From assembly GCA_019925105.1 (NCBI GenBank), contig JAHGAU010000038.1, positions 186,001-250,000 of the forward strand: a stretch of DNA of 64,000 nucleotides. Direction: 5' to 3'. Below, one piece after another: positions 12,001 through 21,006 of this stretch. Position 1 is the stretch's first letter; every line of letters starts with the position of its first letter. The translations under genes and the position numbers were made by a program. The stretch comes from Niebla homalea. Its lineage: Eukaryota > Ascomycota > Lecanoromycetes > Lecanorales > Ramalinaceae. The notes beneath the pieces are model-generated. The model saw only the letters and a list, made by a program, of their open reading frames with translations. It was not told the origin of the DNA and did no database searches.

Positions 12001-15000
12001 TCAACACGGCGCCTTCAGCCTCCTGCCTAAGCTACAATCCCTCGCTACGCCCTCCATCCCGCTGACTCTTGAGCGGTTTCTTCTCCTATCGGTAGCAGCC
12101 GTTGTTGAAGCGGCTGATCCACCGCTCCCCTGCCTACCCATGGGAACACTGCCGGTGTTTGTTGCGTTGCCGGCAGTACTATAGCTGCTAGTGCTATTGC
12201 TTAGACTGGCACCACTCATCTGGCTCTGGGCCCAGCGTTCCGCCACATCGTCCAATTTCATCTCACCTAGACTTCGGGGAGGGGGTGGGGGGGATGTGGG
12301 GAGGGCGGGGCTGGTAGACAAGGAGACATTGTTGCCCTCTTTGCCGTCTTGTTCGCATGTGTCCTCCTCCTCGGTGTCCACGGTGGTAGGGCGGGTCGTA
12401 TCATCTATGGAAGACTCCTGCTGGAGCGAGAGAGCAGAGAACTGTTGGCCAATGTCCAGTGTGTGGTCTGCTGTTGAGTCTTCTCGATCTTGAGACGCCA
12501 ATGGAGGAGTGGTGGAGGCGCTGGGTAGCTCGATAGCCTTGTCAGTTTCATGGACACTAGTAGGTGGAATCCGTTGTTTCCGGGAAGAGGGCGGAGTGAT
12601 GATTTGATCGGTATAGGAATCTCTTTCATTTGGTGATGATGTTGGAAGTGCAACTGCTTTGCCAAGTGTGCGTTCCATGTCATGCAACATGACCTCCATT
12701 GGGGTCAAGATACCGTATGAGCAGCGCTCGTTCCATGCTGTGACGTGCCCACAGACCGCTCCAGTCGCATTGTCGACTATCCATGCGCCGGAATCGCCAC
12801 CAACGCCGAACTCTCCCCTGAATCGCCAGACCGTCGATGAGAATACTCGACCGGGCATCTTTTGATCCACCATCTCGGGCAGTATCGTCCCGCCAGCAAG
12901 CCCACTCGTTGCTCCGATTGCATGGACCTGCCGATCGCCAAGGGCATCGGTAGCAACAATCTGACATGGGTGTGGTTTGAAGGATGACAGAGTGGGAGCT
13001 TTGTGATAGAACTTGTCTCCACCGTCAATCCTGTTTCTGGCATCGAGTCGATGATCGCAGACCTTGAACAAAGCCCAATCGACCTCATGGGCAATACTGT
13101 CGGTGCCATGCTTGACTTGCTTTCTACCAGACGAGGCATGAATATATCCGAGGCTATGTGATTGAAGATGTTCATCGCTCTTGTCCTCTTCAGTCGGGAA
13201 GAAGTCTGAGTCTACGTCGTCCAGGGCAGGCTGAGTAACAACCTTATCCCGACCTCCACCGGGAGATGTACCCATAGTGTCACCCATTGTAAAAAGTTCA
13301 TCATCCTCGTCACTGAAATCATGATCAAGTATGCTGGGATCAAATTCGTCGTCCAGAGGATGAGTGGTAGCTCGATAGGCTGGCATTGATGACGATTCAC
13401 TTGGTGGACCGCCTGCGTCGTTCTCATCTGAGTCTCTGGTATCAAGTACATATTCCAGGCCCTGGTCGACATCTTGATCCTCCAGCATATGATGAACGGT
13501 CATCCCGAAAGGCTCGCCATCGGCCAGAATGAAGCCACCAAAAGTCGCCCTCTCAAGATGCTGTTCGTCGACGAAAGCGCTGATGGAAGCTCCACATGAC
13601 GGCTTTCTTTGATATTTGTCATCATCGACGGCTTGAGTCGGGTGACTCTGGGACAGAGTTGCTGCTGCATTCGTCTTCTTCTTCATTTTCCTTCCCCGTT
13701 TCTTACTTGCTTTTGAGTGGACCGTCTGACCTACCGAAACCTTGATGTCGAAGTACTGTTGATCCTTGTTCACATACTCCAGGATCTTTGTCGCTCTGAC
13801 GATGCTGAGACAAGACATGTAGATGGTGGGCTTCGCCGTCTGAGGGGTCTCCCCAGCCATAAACGTCATGATAGTGTAAGCTTCCCATCGATTGATGGCT
13901 CTGGCAAACATCTTATTTAACTTCGGCATCATTTCTTTCTTATAGTATGACCGAACGTGAGATGGTATCTCATACGACCAAACCAATACAGGACAAGCTT
14001 GACTCCCGTGCGATGTGATACAATCAGCTTCCAGACGTTCCTCCAGTCTTTCGCGCGGCGCTTGTAAGGTTGGCACAACTTGTGCTCCAGCATGAGAGGC
14101 TGGTACATCCAGCGTGCTAAACTTTGCAGCTGCCATTGAAGGAAAAGGGTGAATGACAGGTGCACTAGATTGATCAATGAGACAGCATCGCTCGAGTGGC
14201 TTCAGAGCTTTCCAGTAAAAGTCTTCCTGTCTCTTGGCCTGATGGAAGTCTCGAGAAAGCCGATGAGTGGACGTAGGAGATATCTCTCTGTCTGCAGCAC
14301 GGAGACAGTACTCAACAACATTCATATAAGCGGTACCACATTTACCCGCCAGCTTGTGGGCGTAGGTGGAACGGAGCTTGAGTCGGAATTTTGGTAAGGT
14401 ATACTTTGTCTTGAACAATTTGTGGAGCGGCATCCACAAACCAATCTCAAGAAGGACAAGCCCAAGACTGTAGACATCGTACGCCGGCTTGTAGGCGCTA
14501 CGCTTGCCTATGTCAGACTCCGGATGTCGGTAAAGTCTTGGGACATGCATTTCAGCGGATGCGCTGGTTGCATCTCGATCACATTGATCCCAAGATACGA
14601 GATACGGCTTTCTAATGACGCCTTCTTTCCAAGGCTTGCTATCATCGCTCTGGAAGTTGCCGTCAGCAAAAATGACGTTGTTACTGTTAATATGACGGTG
14701 CGTGATGCCCTTAGCATGGGTATGTAGGATGTTTGTCACTAAGTTGAGGGCCAGGCGGAAGCGATCCTCGAGGCTTGGAGTATTCTCGCTATCCGTACTT
14801 CCACTATGCTGCAAGAAGGATAACAGTGTCACGGGTATCGAAGGCGACCCTGGAGTAGAGCTCATTGGGTTAGGGGTGGGTATCTCGTAGACGAATCCAA
14901 ATGAGGATCCCGAGGGATCCTGAAACCAGCCTATGATTCGAAGACAGCCAGTGTAAAGATTGTCAGAGGCCCCATCATCTATTCCTTGCAGGGCTAAGAT

Positions 15001-15885
15001 GAGACTTTCGTATCTGTCGAGACCGGTCAAATCCTCTGATACATATCCGGAGTCAAAGCTATATCCGTAGTCAACCAGGACAGGTATCTCAGGAAGTGAC
15101 AAGCCCAAGGACTGACGCTCGGCATGCTGTGGTTCACTGGCCTTGTCTGCATCGAGGAAAGCGAACTTCCTGTTCTCTGCGCTGGCGGTAACAGCATCGT
15201 AGTTTGGTGGTGTCGGGTCGGTTACTGCCATTTGATGTGGGAATCGAAGCCGGCTCATGTCTACACGAGCCGACTTGAGGAAATTGGTGAGGCCAAAGCG
15301 TGAAGCACCGCTGGGCGTTGGTGAGTACGGGACTGGGGTGCTGCTTCTTGACTGCGCTTTGCTGCTCGGTCGGCTCATTCCAGATTTCCGCTTCTTATCG
15401 GGCAAGGAGAAGCTCTGTCGGAGACCAAGCGTTGATCTTGACAGATCACATAGTGTGTCGATTGAGACAGTCACGCCCTTGATCAAATCTCTCAGGCGAG
15501 CCAGATCCTCAGCGGTCCATTGTCGATTTGGCATTGACAGAAAGCCGCCTTTCCGATCAGGCAATTGGCCTGGTGGCTGGAAACTTGGTTGGACATTCTC
15601 GGCATCTTTAAGGAGTTCCTGTATGGACGATATAATGCTTGAGACTAGATCACTGATGCCGGCTCTATCAAGCGACTCATCTATATCGCCTTGCTGCGCA
15701 TTGCTATCTTCCCATTCAATGCCCCAGGCAACCAACCTGTCTTTCTGGATTCGGAGCTGTTGATGGAGTGCTGCTGCTTGCGGATTTGTCACATGTTGCT
15801 GCACAATTTGCTCGTAGAACCTTTTGGTGTCGGAGTAAATCTGAGTGACGCGCCTGTGAAAGAGAGGAGCTCTCAAGACGTCCAT
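12001..15885 (-). CDS. HeLo-like / pseudokinase / trypsin-like protease protein
   Basis: A single uninterrupted frame encodes 1294 residues. Residues about 10-150 look like the helical HeLo-type prion-inhibition domain found in fungal cell-death proteins (heptad-rich, RLVAWGIEWED, SSIISSIQELLKDAE). Residues about 290-570 follow the fold of HeLo-associated protein kinases: FGFVYEIP, then HRHINSNNVIF in place of the HRD catalytic loop, SWDQ in place of DFG, and DVYSLGLVLLEIGLW. The catalytic Asp residues are missing, so it should be a pseudokinase. Residues about 760-1075 resemble a chymotrypsin-fold protease with a plausible triad: His798 or His799 (TVHHML), Asp936 (EVDWALF) and Ser1032 (GGDSGAW). 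An acidic insert of about 130 residues separates His from Asp. The tail is disordered and Ser/Pro-rich. A role in regulated cell death or non-self response is inferred from architecture only. Confidence 0.75.
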   Translation of the reverse strand: MDVLRAPLFHRRVTQIYSDTKRFYEQIVQQHVTNPQAAALHQQLRIQKDRLVAWGIEWEDSNAQQGDIDESLDRAGISDLVSSIISSIQELLKDAENVQPSFQPPGQLPDRKGGFLSMPNRQWTAEDLARLRDLIKGVTVSIDTLCDLSRSTLGLRQSFSLPDKKRKSGMSRPSSKAQSRSSTPVPYSPTPSGASRFGLTNFLKSARVDMSRLRFPHQMAVTDPTPPNYDAVTASAENRKFAFLDADKASEPQHAERQSLGLSLPEIPVLVDYGYSFDSGYVSEDLTGLDRYESLILALQGIDDGASDNLYTGCLRIIGWFQDPSGSSFGFVYEIPTPNPMSSTPGSPSIPVTLLSFLQHSGSTDSENTPSLEDRFRLALNLVTNILHTHAKGITHRHINSNNVIFADGNFQSDDSKPWKEGVIRKPYLVSWDQCDRDATSASAEMHVPRLYRHPESDIGKRSAYKPAYDVYSLGLVLLEIGLWMPLHKLFKTKYTLPKFRLKLRSTYAHKLAGKCGTAYMNVVEYCLRAADREISPTSTHRLSRDFHQAKRQEDFYWKALKPLERCCLIDQSSAPVIHPFPSMAAAKFSTLDVPASHAGAQVVPTLQAPRERLEERLEADCITSHGSQACPVLVWSYEIPSHVRSYYKKEMMPKLNKMFARAINRWEAYTIMTFMAGETPQTAKPTIYMSCLSIVRATKILEYVNKDQQYFDIKVSVGQTVHSKASKKRGRKMKKKTNAAATLSQSHPTQAVDDDKYQRKPSCGASISAFVDEQHLERATFGGFILADGEPFGMTVHHMLEDQDVDQGLEYVLDTRDSDENDAGGPPSESSSMPAYRATTHPLDDEFDPSILDHDFSDEDDELFTMGDTMGTSPGGGRDKVVTQPALDDVDSDFFPTEEDKSDEHLQSHSLGYIHASSGRKQVKHGTDSIAHEVDWALFKVCDHRLDARNRIDGGDKFYHKAPTLSSFKPHPCQIVATDALGDRQVHAIGATSGLAGGTILPEMVDQKMPGRVFSSTVWRFRGEFGVGGDSGAWIVDNATGAVCGHVTAWNERCSYGILTPMEVMLHDMERTLGKAVALPTSSPNERDSYTDQIITPPSSRKQRIPPTSVHETDKAIELPSASTTPPLASQDREDSTADHTLDIGQQFSALSLQQESSIDDTTRPTTVDTEEEDTCEQDGKEGNNVSLSTSPALPTSPPPPPRSLGEMKLDDVAERWAQSQMSGASLSNSTSSYSTAGNATNTGSVPMGRQGSGGSAASTTAATDRRRNRSRVSGMEGVARDCSLGRRLKAPC

Positions 15886-16414
15886 ATTGAAAGCCAGCTA
15901 CGATGAGGATGCGAATGAAACCGTCTTTCAAAGGCAAACCAGCACGTAGATGACAATCGTCAGTTGCGCTACGTGTGAAGAAGTTATAGAAGCTGCAGCC
16001 TCATTGACAGAGGTTCAAATCGCAAAAAGTTGTTGCCTTGGACTTCCGAAATAGGAAATAATCGAAAGCCATGGCAAGGCAGCAGTAAATTGTACGATGT
16101 GGCAACTGGCAAAATCAAAATCAAGCTCCCGAGCTCGCCGAGGTCCCCTACCGACCGCGCGGAAAGCCACGTAGTCGGCGCAAGACCCCGGCTCTAGCCA
16201 AAATATGCCCGCTCTCAGGTTCGCGTTTTTTGGACCCTTGAAACTCGGCAAAGCTACAAGTATAGTTCTAGAGCTGATATGCAAGCTCTGGAATTCAGTA
16301 CGGATTTAATATTCTACGGCCAGACTCTACATTTCCATGCCTTTGACCTTCCACATTCCACCAAGCTCCTCCTCCACCATGGACATGCATTGATCCTACT
16401 CCTGCTGGCTCCAG
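15886..16414. promoter_or_regulatory. divergent promoter region, HeLo-like protease / Med20
   Basis: This 529-bp stretch lies between two start codons that point away from each other. It must hold both promoters. I see no specific element. Confidence 0.45.
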
Positions 16415-17140
16415 ATGCCCACAACAGCTCTCTACCACATCCCCCATCCTCCCTCCACCTCCACATCTCCCTTGTCCTCGATCCTCACGGCCCTCTACAA
16501 TACCTATAGCCCTTCGCCTCTTCTTTCTTCTTCTTCTGCTTCCTCATCTGCGACACCGCCAACGCTCTTCCATCGCCTTCTTCGCTCTCCATCCAGCCCT
16601 CAGACACACCTTCAAATCCTATCCCTCCCGCACCTTTCTCCAGACACCATCGTCGCGACGACTGTTTCGCCCTTTCTACAACCTCAGACGCCGAATCAGA
16701 ATGCTAGACCGAAAGTCTGTATGCGCATACCGGCCGGTCCGGGCAATAGCGAAACATTCACCCAGTTGGTCCTCACCAAGATGGGCGCTTTGTGGCAGCA
16801 GCGGCAGGTCTTGACGATGGTGCAGGGGCAGGTGATGCAGGTTGGGGATTTTGTTGTGAGAATTGGGGAGCTGCGGCATATGGGAGGAGGAGGTGAGCAT
16901 GCGGGGAGGGGAGTTGTTGTGGAGGTGATATGGGAAGCGGATGAGGGAATGGACCAAGAAGACGGGGAAGGTGAAGTAGAAGTGGAAGGAGACGGAGACG
17001 GAGACGGAGGAGAGGTGGGCAGAGAGGCACTCACTGCTTTCTGGAGAGGGTTGAAGCTGGACCAGTGGAAGAATGTGAGGGAAATCATTGGATCTGATGG
17101 GGTAGAGGGCTGGTTGGAAGTGTTAAGATTGAGGAGTTGA
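16415..17140 (+). CDS. med20: Mediator complex subunit 20
   Basis: One intronless frame of 241 residues. The start MPTTALYHIP fits the very conserved Med20 N-terminus. The middle carries the family core: ETFTQLVLTKMGALWQQRQ followed by VGDFVVRIGELR and a GRGVVVEVIW strand. The end is a WRGLKLDQWKNVREII helix. Med20 (Srb2 in yeast) is a head-module subunit of Mediator, pairing with Med18 and helping RNA polymerase II pre-initiation complex formation in the nucleus. A low-complexity Ser stretch (about residues 37-48) and an acidic Glu/Asp/Gly loop (about 185-205) are insertions relative to the compact core and are probably disordered. The gene stands 257 bp upstream of the arginyl-tRNA synthetase, same strand. 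Confidence 0.85.
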   Translation: MPTTALYHIPHPPSTSTSPLSSILTALYNTYSPSPLLSSSSASSSATPPTLFHRLLRSPSSPQTHLQILSLPHLSPDTIVATTVSPFLQPQTPNQNARPKVCMRIPAGPGNSETFTQLVLTKMGALWQQRQVLTMVQGQVMQVGDFVVRIGELRHMGGGGEHAGRGVVVEVIWEADEGMDQEDGEGEVEVEGDGDGDGGEVGREALTAFWRGLKLDQWKNVREIIGSDGVEGWLEVLRLRS

Positions 17141-17397
17141 AAGGACAGCTATGAGGCTTAATGCCTCTCATTCACGACCACATCACCGAGTCTCTTGGGC
17201 GGCCCCCATCTCTATCTTTGGTACAGCCGTAAAATCTCTATGCAAATTAGAAATGTCCACGACGAAGGAGGCGAAATGTCATCTGAAGACTGAGCCGGCC
17301 AAATGTAGAATAGCGCCGAATAAAAGATACCAATTCCACGAACTCATGTTTCACAAGGCGACTGAGTCACAGCGCAAGGGTCATGTTGGCTTCATAA

Positions 17398-19477
17398 ATG
17401 CGTGGCGCGTTCTGTCGATGCTTCCTACATCGTCCCCCAAACCTCCCTACTGCCCGCAAATTCGCAATGGCAACCTCACAGCACCTAGGAGCAGCAGCAG
17501 CTTCCTACAACAACCCTGTCGATTTTTACCGCGACCAAATATCTCGAGACCTAGCCCCAATAACCGACAAACCTGCTGGTGACATTTTCGACAGGCTTTC
17601 CTACACACAGACTCTGGACAAGGGTGACCTCAACCTACCTGTACCTGCGCTTCGAATACAAGGAAAGAAGCCTACTGAGCAAGCTACCGAGCTTGCAGAG
17701 AAATACCCAGACAATCCCGCGTTCGAAAAGCCGACTGCAAACGGTCCTATTCTGCAGTTCTTCTTCAAGCCTGAGCCGCTCGCACAGCTCATCATTCCCT
17801 CCATTCTCAGGAAGAAACAGCATTATGGCAACAATTACACCCTAGGTCTCAAAGACCCATCAGACCCCTCAAAAGGCTGCAAGACGGTCATCGTCGAGTT
17901 CTCCTCTCCAAATATAGCAAAACCCTTCCATGCGGGGCATCTTCGAAGCACCATCATCGGAGGCTTCTTGGCAAATCTACATGAAGCTGCAGGATGGAAG
18001 GTCATCCGAATGAATTATCTGGGTGACTGGGGTCGGCAATTTGGGCTGCTTGCGAATGCTTTCGAAAGCTATGGGAGTGAAGAGAAGCTCAAGCGAGATC
18101 CCATCGGGCATCTCTTTGACATCTACGTAGAGATCAACAAAGTGTCGGGCCCAGAGGAGGACGAGATCAAGATGAAGCAGGAGCGGCTGAAGCAGCTGGA
18201 GGAGCGTAAGGAAGATACGGCGGCGCTCGCAGAGGAAATCGCTGGCCTTCGGGCGAAAAGTACCAACGAGAAGGCTCGCCAGTACTTCAAGCGTCTGGAA
18301 AATGGCGACAAAGAAGCACTTGCGGTCTGGAAGCGTTTCCGAGATCTCAGCATCCAGAAATACGAAAAGACCTATGCCCGGCTAAACATCCACTACGACG
18401 TGTATTCGGGTGAGTCGCAGGTCGAGATGTGGAGAATGGACCGAGCATGCGATGAGCTCGAAAAGAGTGGTCTGTCAGAGGAGCACCAGGGGGCCATCAT
18501 CGTTGACCTCACCAAGAACAAGGATAAAAATGTCAAGAAACTTGGCAAGACTTTGGTGAAGAAGTCGGATGGATCTTCGCTCTATCTAACTCGTGATCTT
18601 GGAGAGGCGGTCAAGCGGGATGAATTGTATCACTTTGACAAGATGATTTACGTGATCTCGTCCCAACAGGATGTGCATGTAAACCAGATGTTCAAGATTC
18701 TAGAACTGATGGGGCGCAAGGACACCTCTGATAAATGCGTGCTTGTCAATTTTGGCATGGTGCTCGGGATGAGCACTCGCAAGGGCACAGTCAAATTTCT
18801 GGATGACATACTCCGCGACGTTGGGGATGAGATGCATGGGGTGATGAAGAAGAACGACGCGAAATACGCGCAAGTCGAGAATCCTGAGCAGACGGCTGAT
18901 ACTCTTGGCATTTCTGCAGTCATGGTACAGGATATGAAGGGCAAGCGGTAAGTCTGCACCTGCTCGATTTGACGCACCGTGAAATAGTGTTGATGCATGT
19001 GGCAGTATCAACAATTACGAGTTCTCGCTCCAACAGATGTGCTCGTTCGAGGGCGATACTGGGCCTTATCTCCAATATGCCCACGCTCGTCTCTGTTCCA
19101 TCACCCGCAAGGCTGCACTCGGAGCGGGAGAGATCGACTCTGCAGACCTCACCCTGCTTAAGGAGCCTCATGCTATTAACCTTGTCCGTGTACTGGCATC
19201 CTGGCCCGACATGGTCCAACAGACGCTGAAGACGCTGGAACCAACGACTGTACTCACCTATCTTTTCAAGATGACCCACATGCTTAGTACCAGCTATGGG
19301 GTACTTCAAGTAGTTGGGAGCGAACCGGAGATCAAGAAAGCGCGGATGGCGCTGTATGAAGCAGCGCGACAGGTGCTGCACAATGGCATGAAAATGCTTG
19401 GACTGAACCCAGTAGAGAGGCAAGTGATTCTGCTGGTCATATGAATGCTGTCACCTACTGACTTGCGTAGGATGTGA
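17398..19477 (+). CDS. arginyl-tRNA synthetase (class I), possibly dual cytosolic/mitochondrial
   Basis: Exons end at 18947, run 19006-19419, and finish at 19471-19477, joining in phase. From the ATG at 17467 the protein has 633 residues; from the in-frame ATG at 17398 it has 656. It charges tRNA-Arg with arginine. Visible family features are the HIGH-type motif HAGH followed by LRST, the tRNA-contacting NYLGDWGRQFGLL stretch, the KMSKS equivalent MSTRKGT, and the conserved end GLNPVERM made by the last splice. The extra N-terminal stretch (MRGAFCRCFLHRPPNLPTAR) has five Arg and no acidic residues, like a mitochondrial presequence, so two starts may serve two compartments. The last intron (19420-19470) begins with GC rather than GT. 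The final coding exon is only 7 nt including the stop. Confidence 0.93.
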
Positions 19478-21006
19478 GATGGTTGCCAGTTTTTGAATAC
19501 ATGCGTGCTTATTTGCATGAAGCCAATGCAGAGGGCGTCTACACCGACAAGTCGGGTGACATCGGACGGGAATCCATTTTGGTGCGCGTAAGTCACTCCT
19601 TTATCTCAAAGACAGCATTCTTTCAAGATCGTTAATACTCCCATTGACAGCCGGAAAGGTTTGCGCCACGCTCGCAAGCTGGCCTGAGCTGAACTGGTCG
19701 GAGCATCCAAAGGATTCATGCAGGTAGCGTGACAGTTTGATGGCTCCAGTGGTCCGCTTGAAGTGTGGCGGTACCTCTTCTGCCACTGCTTTGCTGGCAG
19801 GATCCTTTTCATGCATATAAGGCCGTGTTAATTTTGCACGAAATGACTGGCCCCGTCGTTGATGCGTTGATGACATGCTTGATCCAAGGCACTACATCTG
19901 CAAGTGGTAAGGGGCCCTCCTATCGGCTGTCCAAGAAAAGACTTTGCTCTTGTCTGATTGATCGATTGGTTTCGCTGGCCAATGAAACAAGCTTTACTTC
20001 TGAGATGTTAGTCCTCCGCTGTATCATGGGGCGGCAGTCGAATTGTTTGAGGGGTTCGTGGAATGGAAGAAGATTTCGCGTCAAAATGACCGATGCTTAT
20101 CGTATCCGCCTCAGGCATCATTGGGCGGCAGATCGACGTCATTGGTACCCAGACGACCAGGTCTATCCCAGCCCCTCGAGCATCATGAAATACGAAATCC
20201 ATGAGAGTAGAACCGTCCGTGATAACTCGAGGGTTTCCCAGCAGCTTTTGATTTTGTGAACATGCATGTGGCCGTGGCAGAAAGGTTAGTAGTTAGGAGG
20301 AGCAGCAGTAGCTGCATGCGGTAGGCAAACTTGTCCCGCTGCATAGTGAGGATGATGCGAAAGAACCAGCCCAATTCTTCATGTCCGTCTGTTCAAGCAA
20401 TTAGGTGGATGATTGTGAAAGCTAGAAGAGCCTTGCACGAATATTCGGTGACTTGACTGAATACACTCTCTAGTCCCTACAGCGATGACGATGAATTATC
20501 GCTTACGAAAACTATAAGCATGCTATATACGTCAAGCTCCCTTCCTCACATCACTCCGAAAATGAATCTCTTGGCCGTAGACAGTCGAACGTAGCTGTAT
20601 GCTGGCAGCATCGTCTATCCTGCATTCGTTCATGGATGCTCCACATCCAATGCTGCTGCACTGTTTGCCCATGCACTCTGGGGCCCCCTGAAATAACACA
20701 ATGGGCCTTGTTGAATGTTGGATTCTAGTGGGGCACAGCTCATCCCTTTATCGATTAGCCACTTTTTTTCCCATCGAGCGACGAGACTAAGTAAATTTAG
20801 GGGACTCGCCTTAAAGTCCCTTCGACCACTCCGATGAGTCTGCTTCAGACTCTTTGACCAGGAGTCCAAGACTGCCGTGGCCGGCCGCCTCGTCATTCGT
20901 CAAACCATCAGTCTTGGGCGGTAGGCCTTGTTGATAGAATTGTCCAGACTCGCCAGCCTTAGACAGCCCTTCTGGCGCTCCCTACAATATTGCTCAGGCC
21001 GCTGGA
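19478..21006. other. intergenic region, no supported gene
   Basis: About 1.5 kb between the arginyl-tRNA synthetase and the next gene. Open frames of up to 164 codons (19765-20259, plus strand) show no recognisable domain and no convincing splice context, so I leave them uncalled. The last few hundred bases must contain the promoter of the gene starting at 21007. Confidence 0.45.

Noticed and set aside
19601..20259. Possible small genes after ArgRS on either strand
   Set aside because: No recognisable domain and no coherent exon model.
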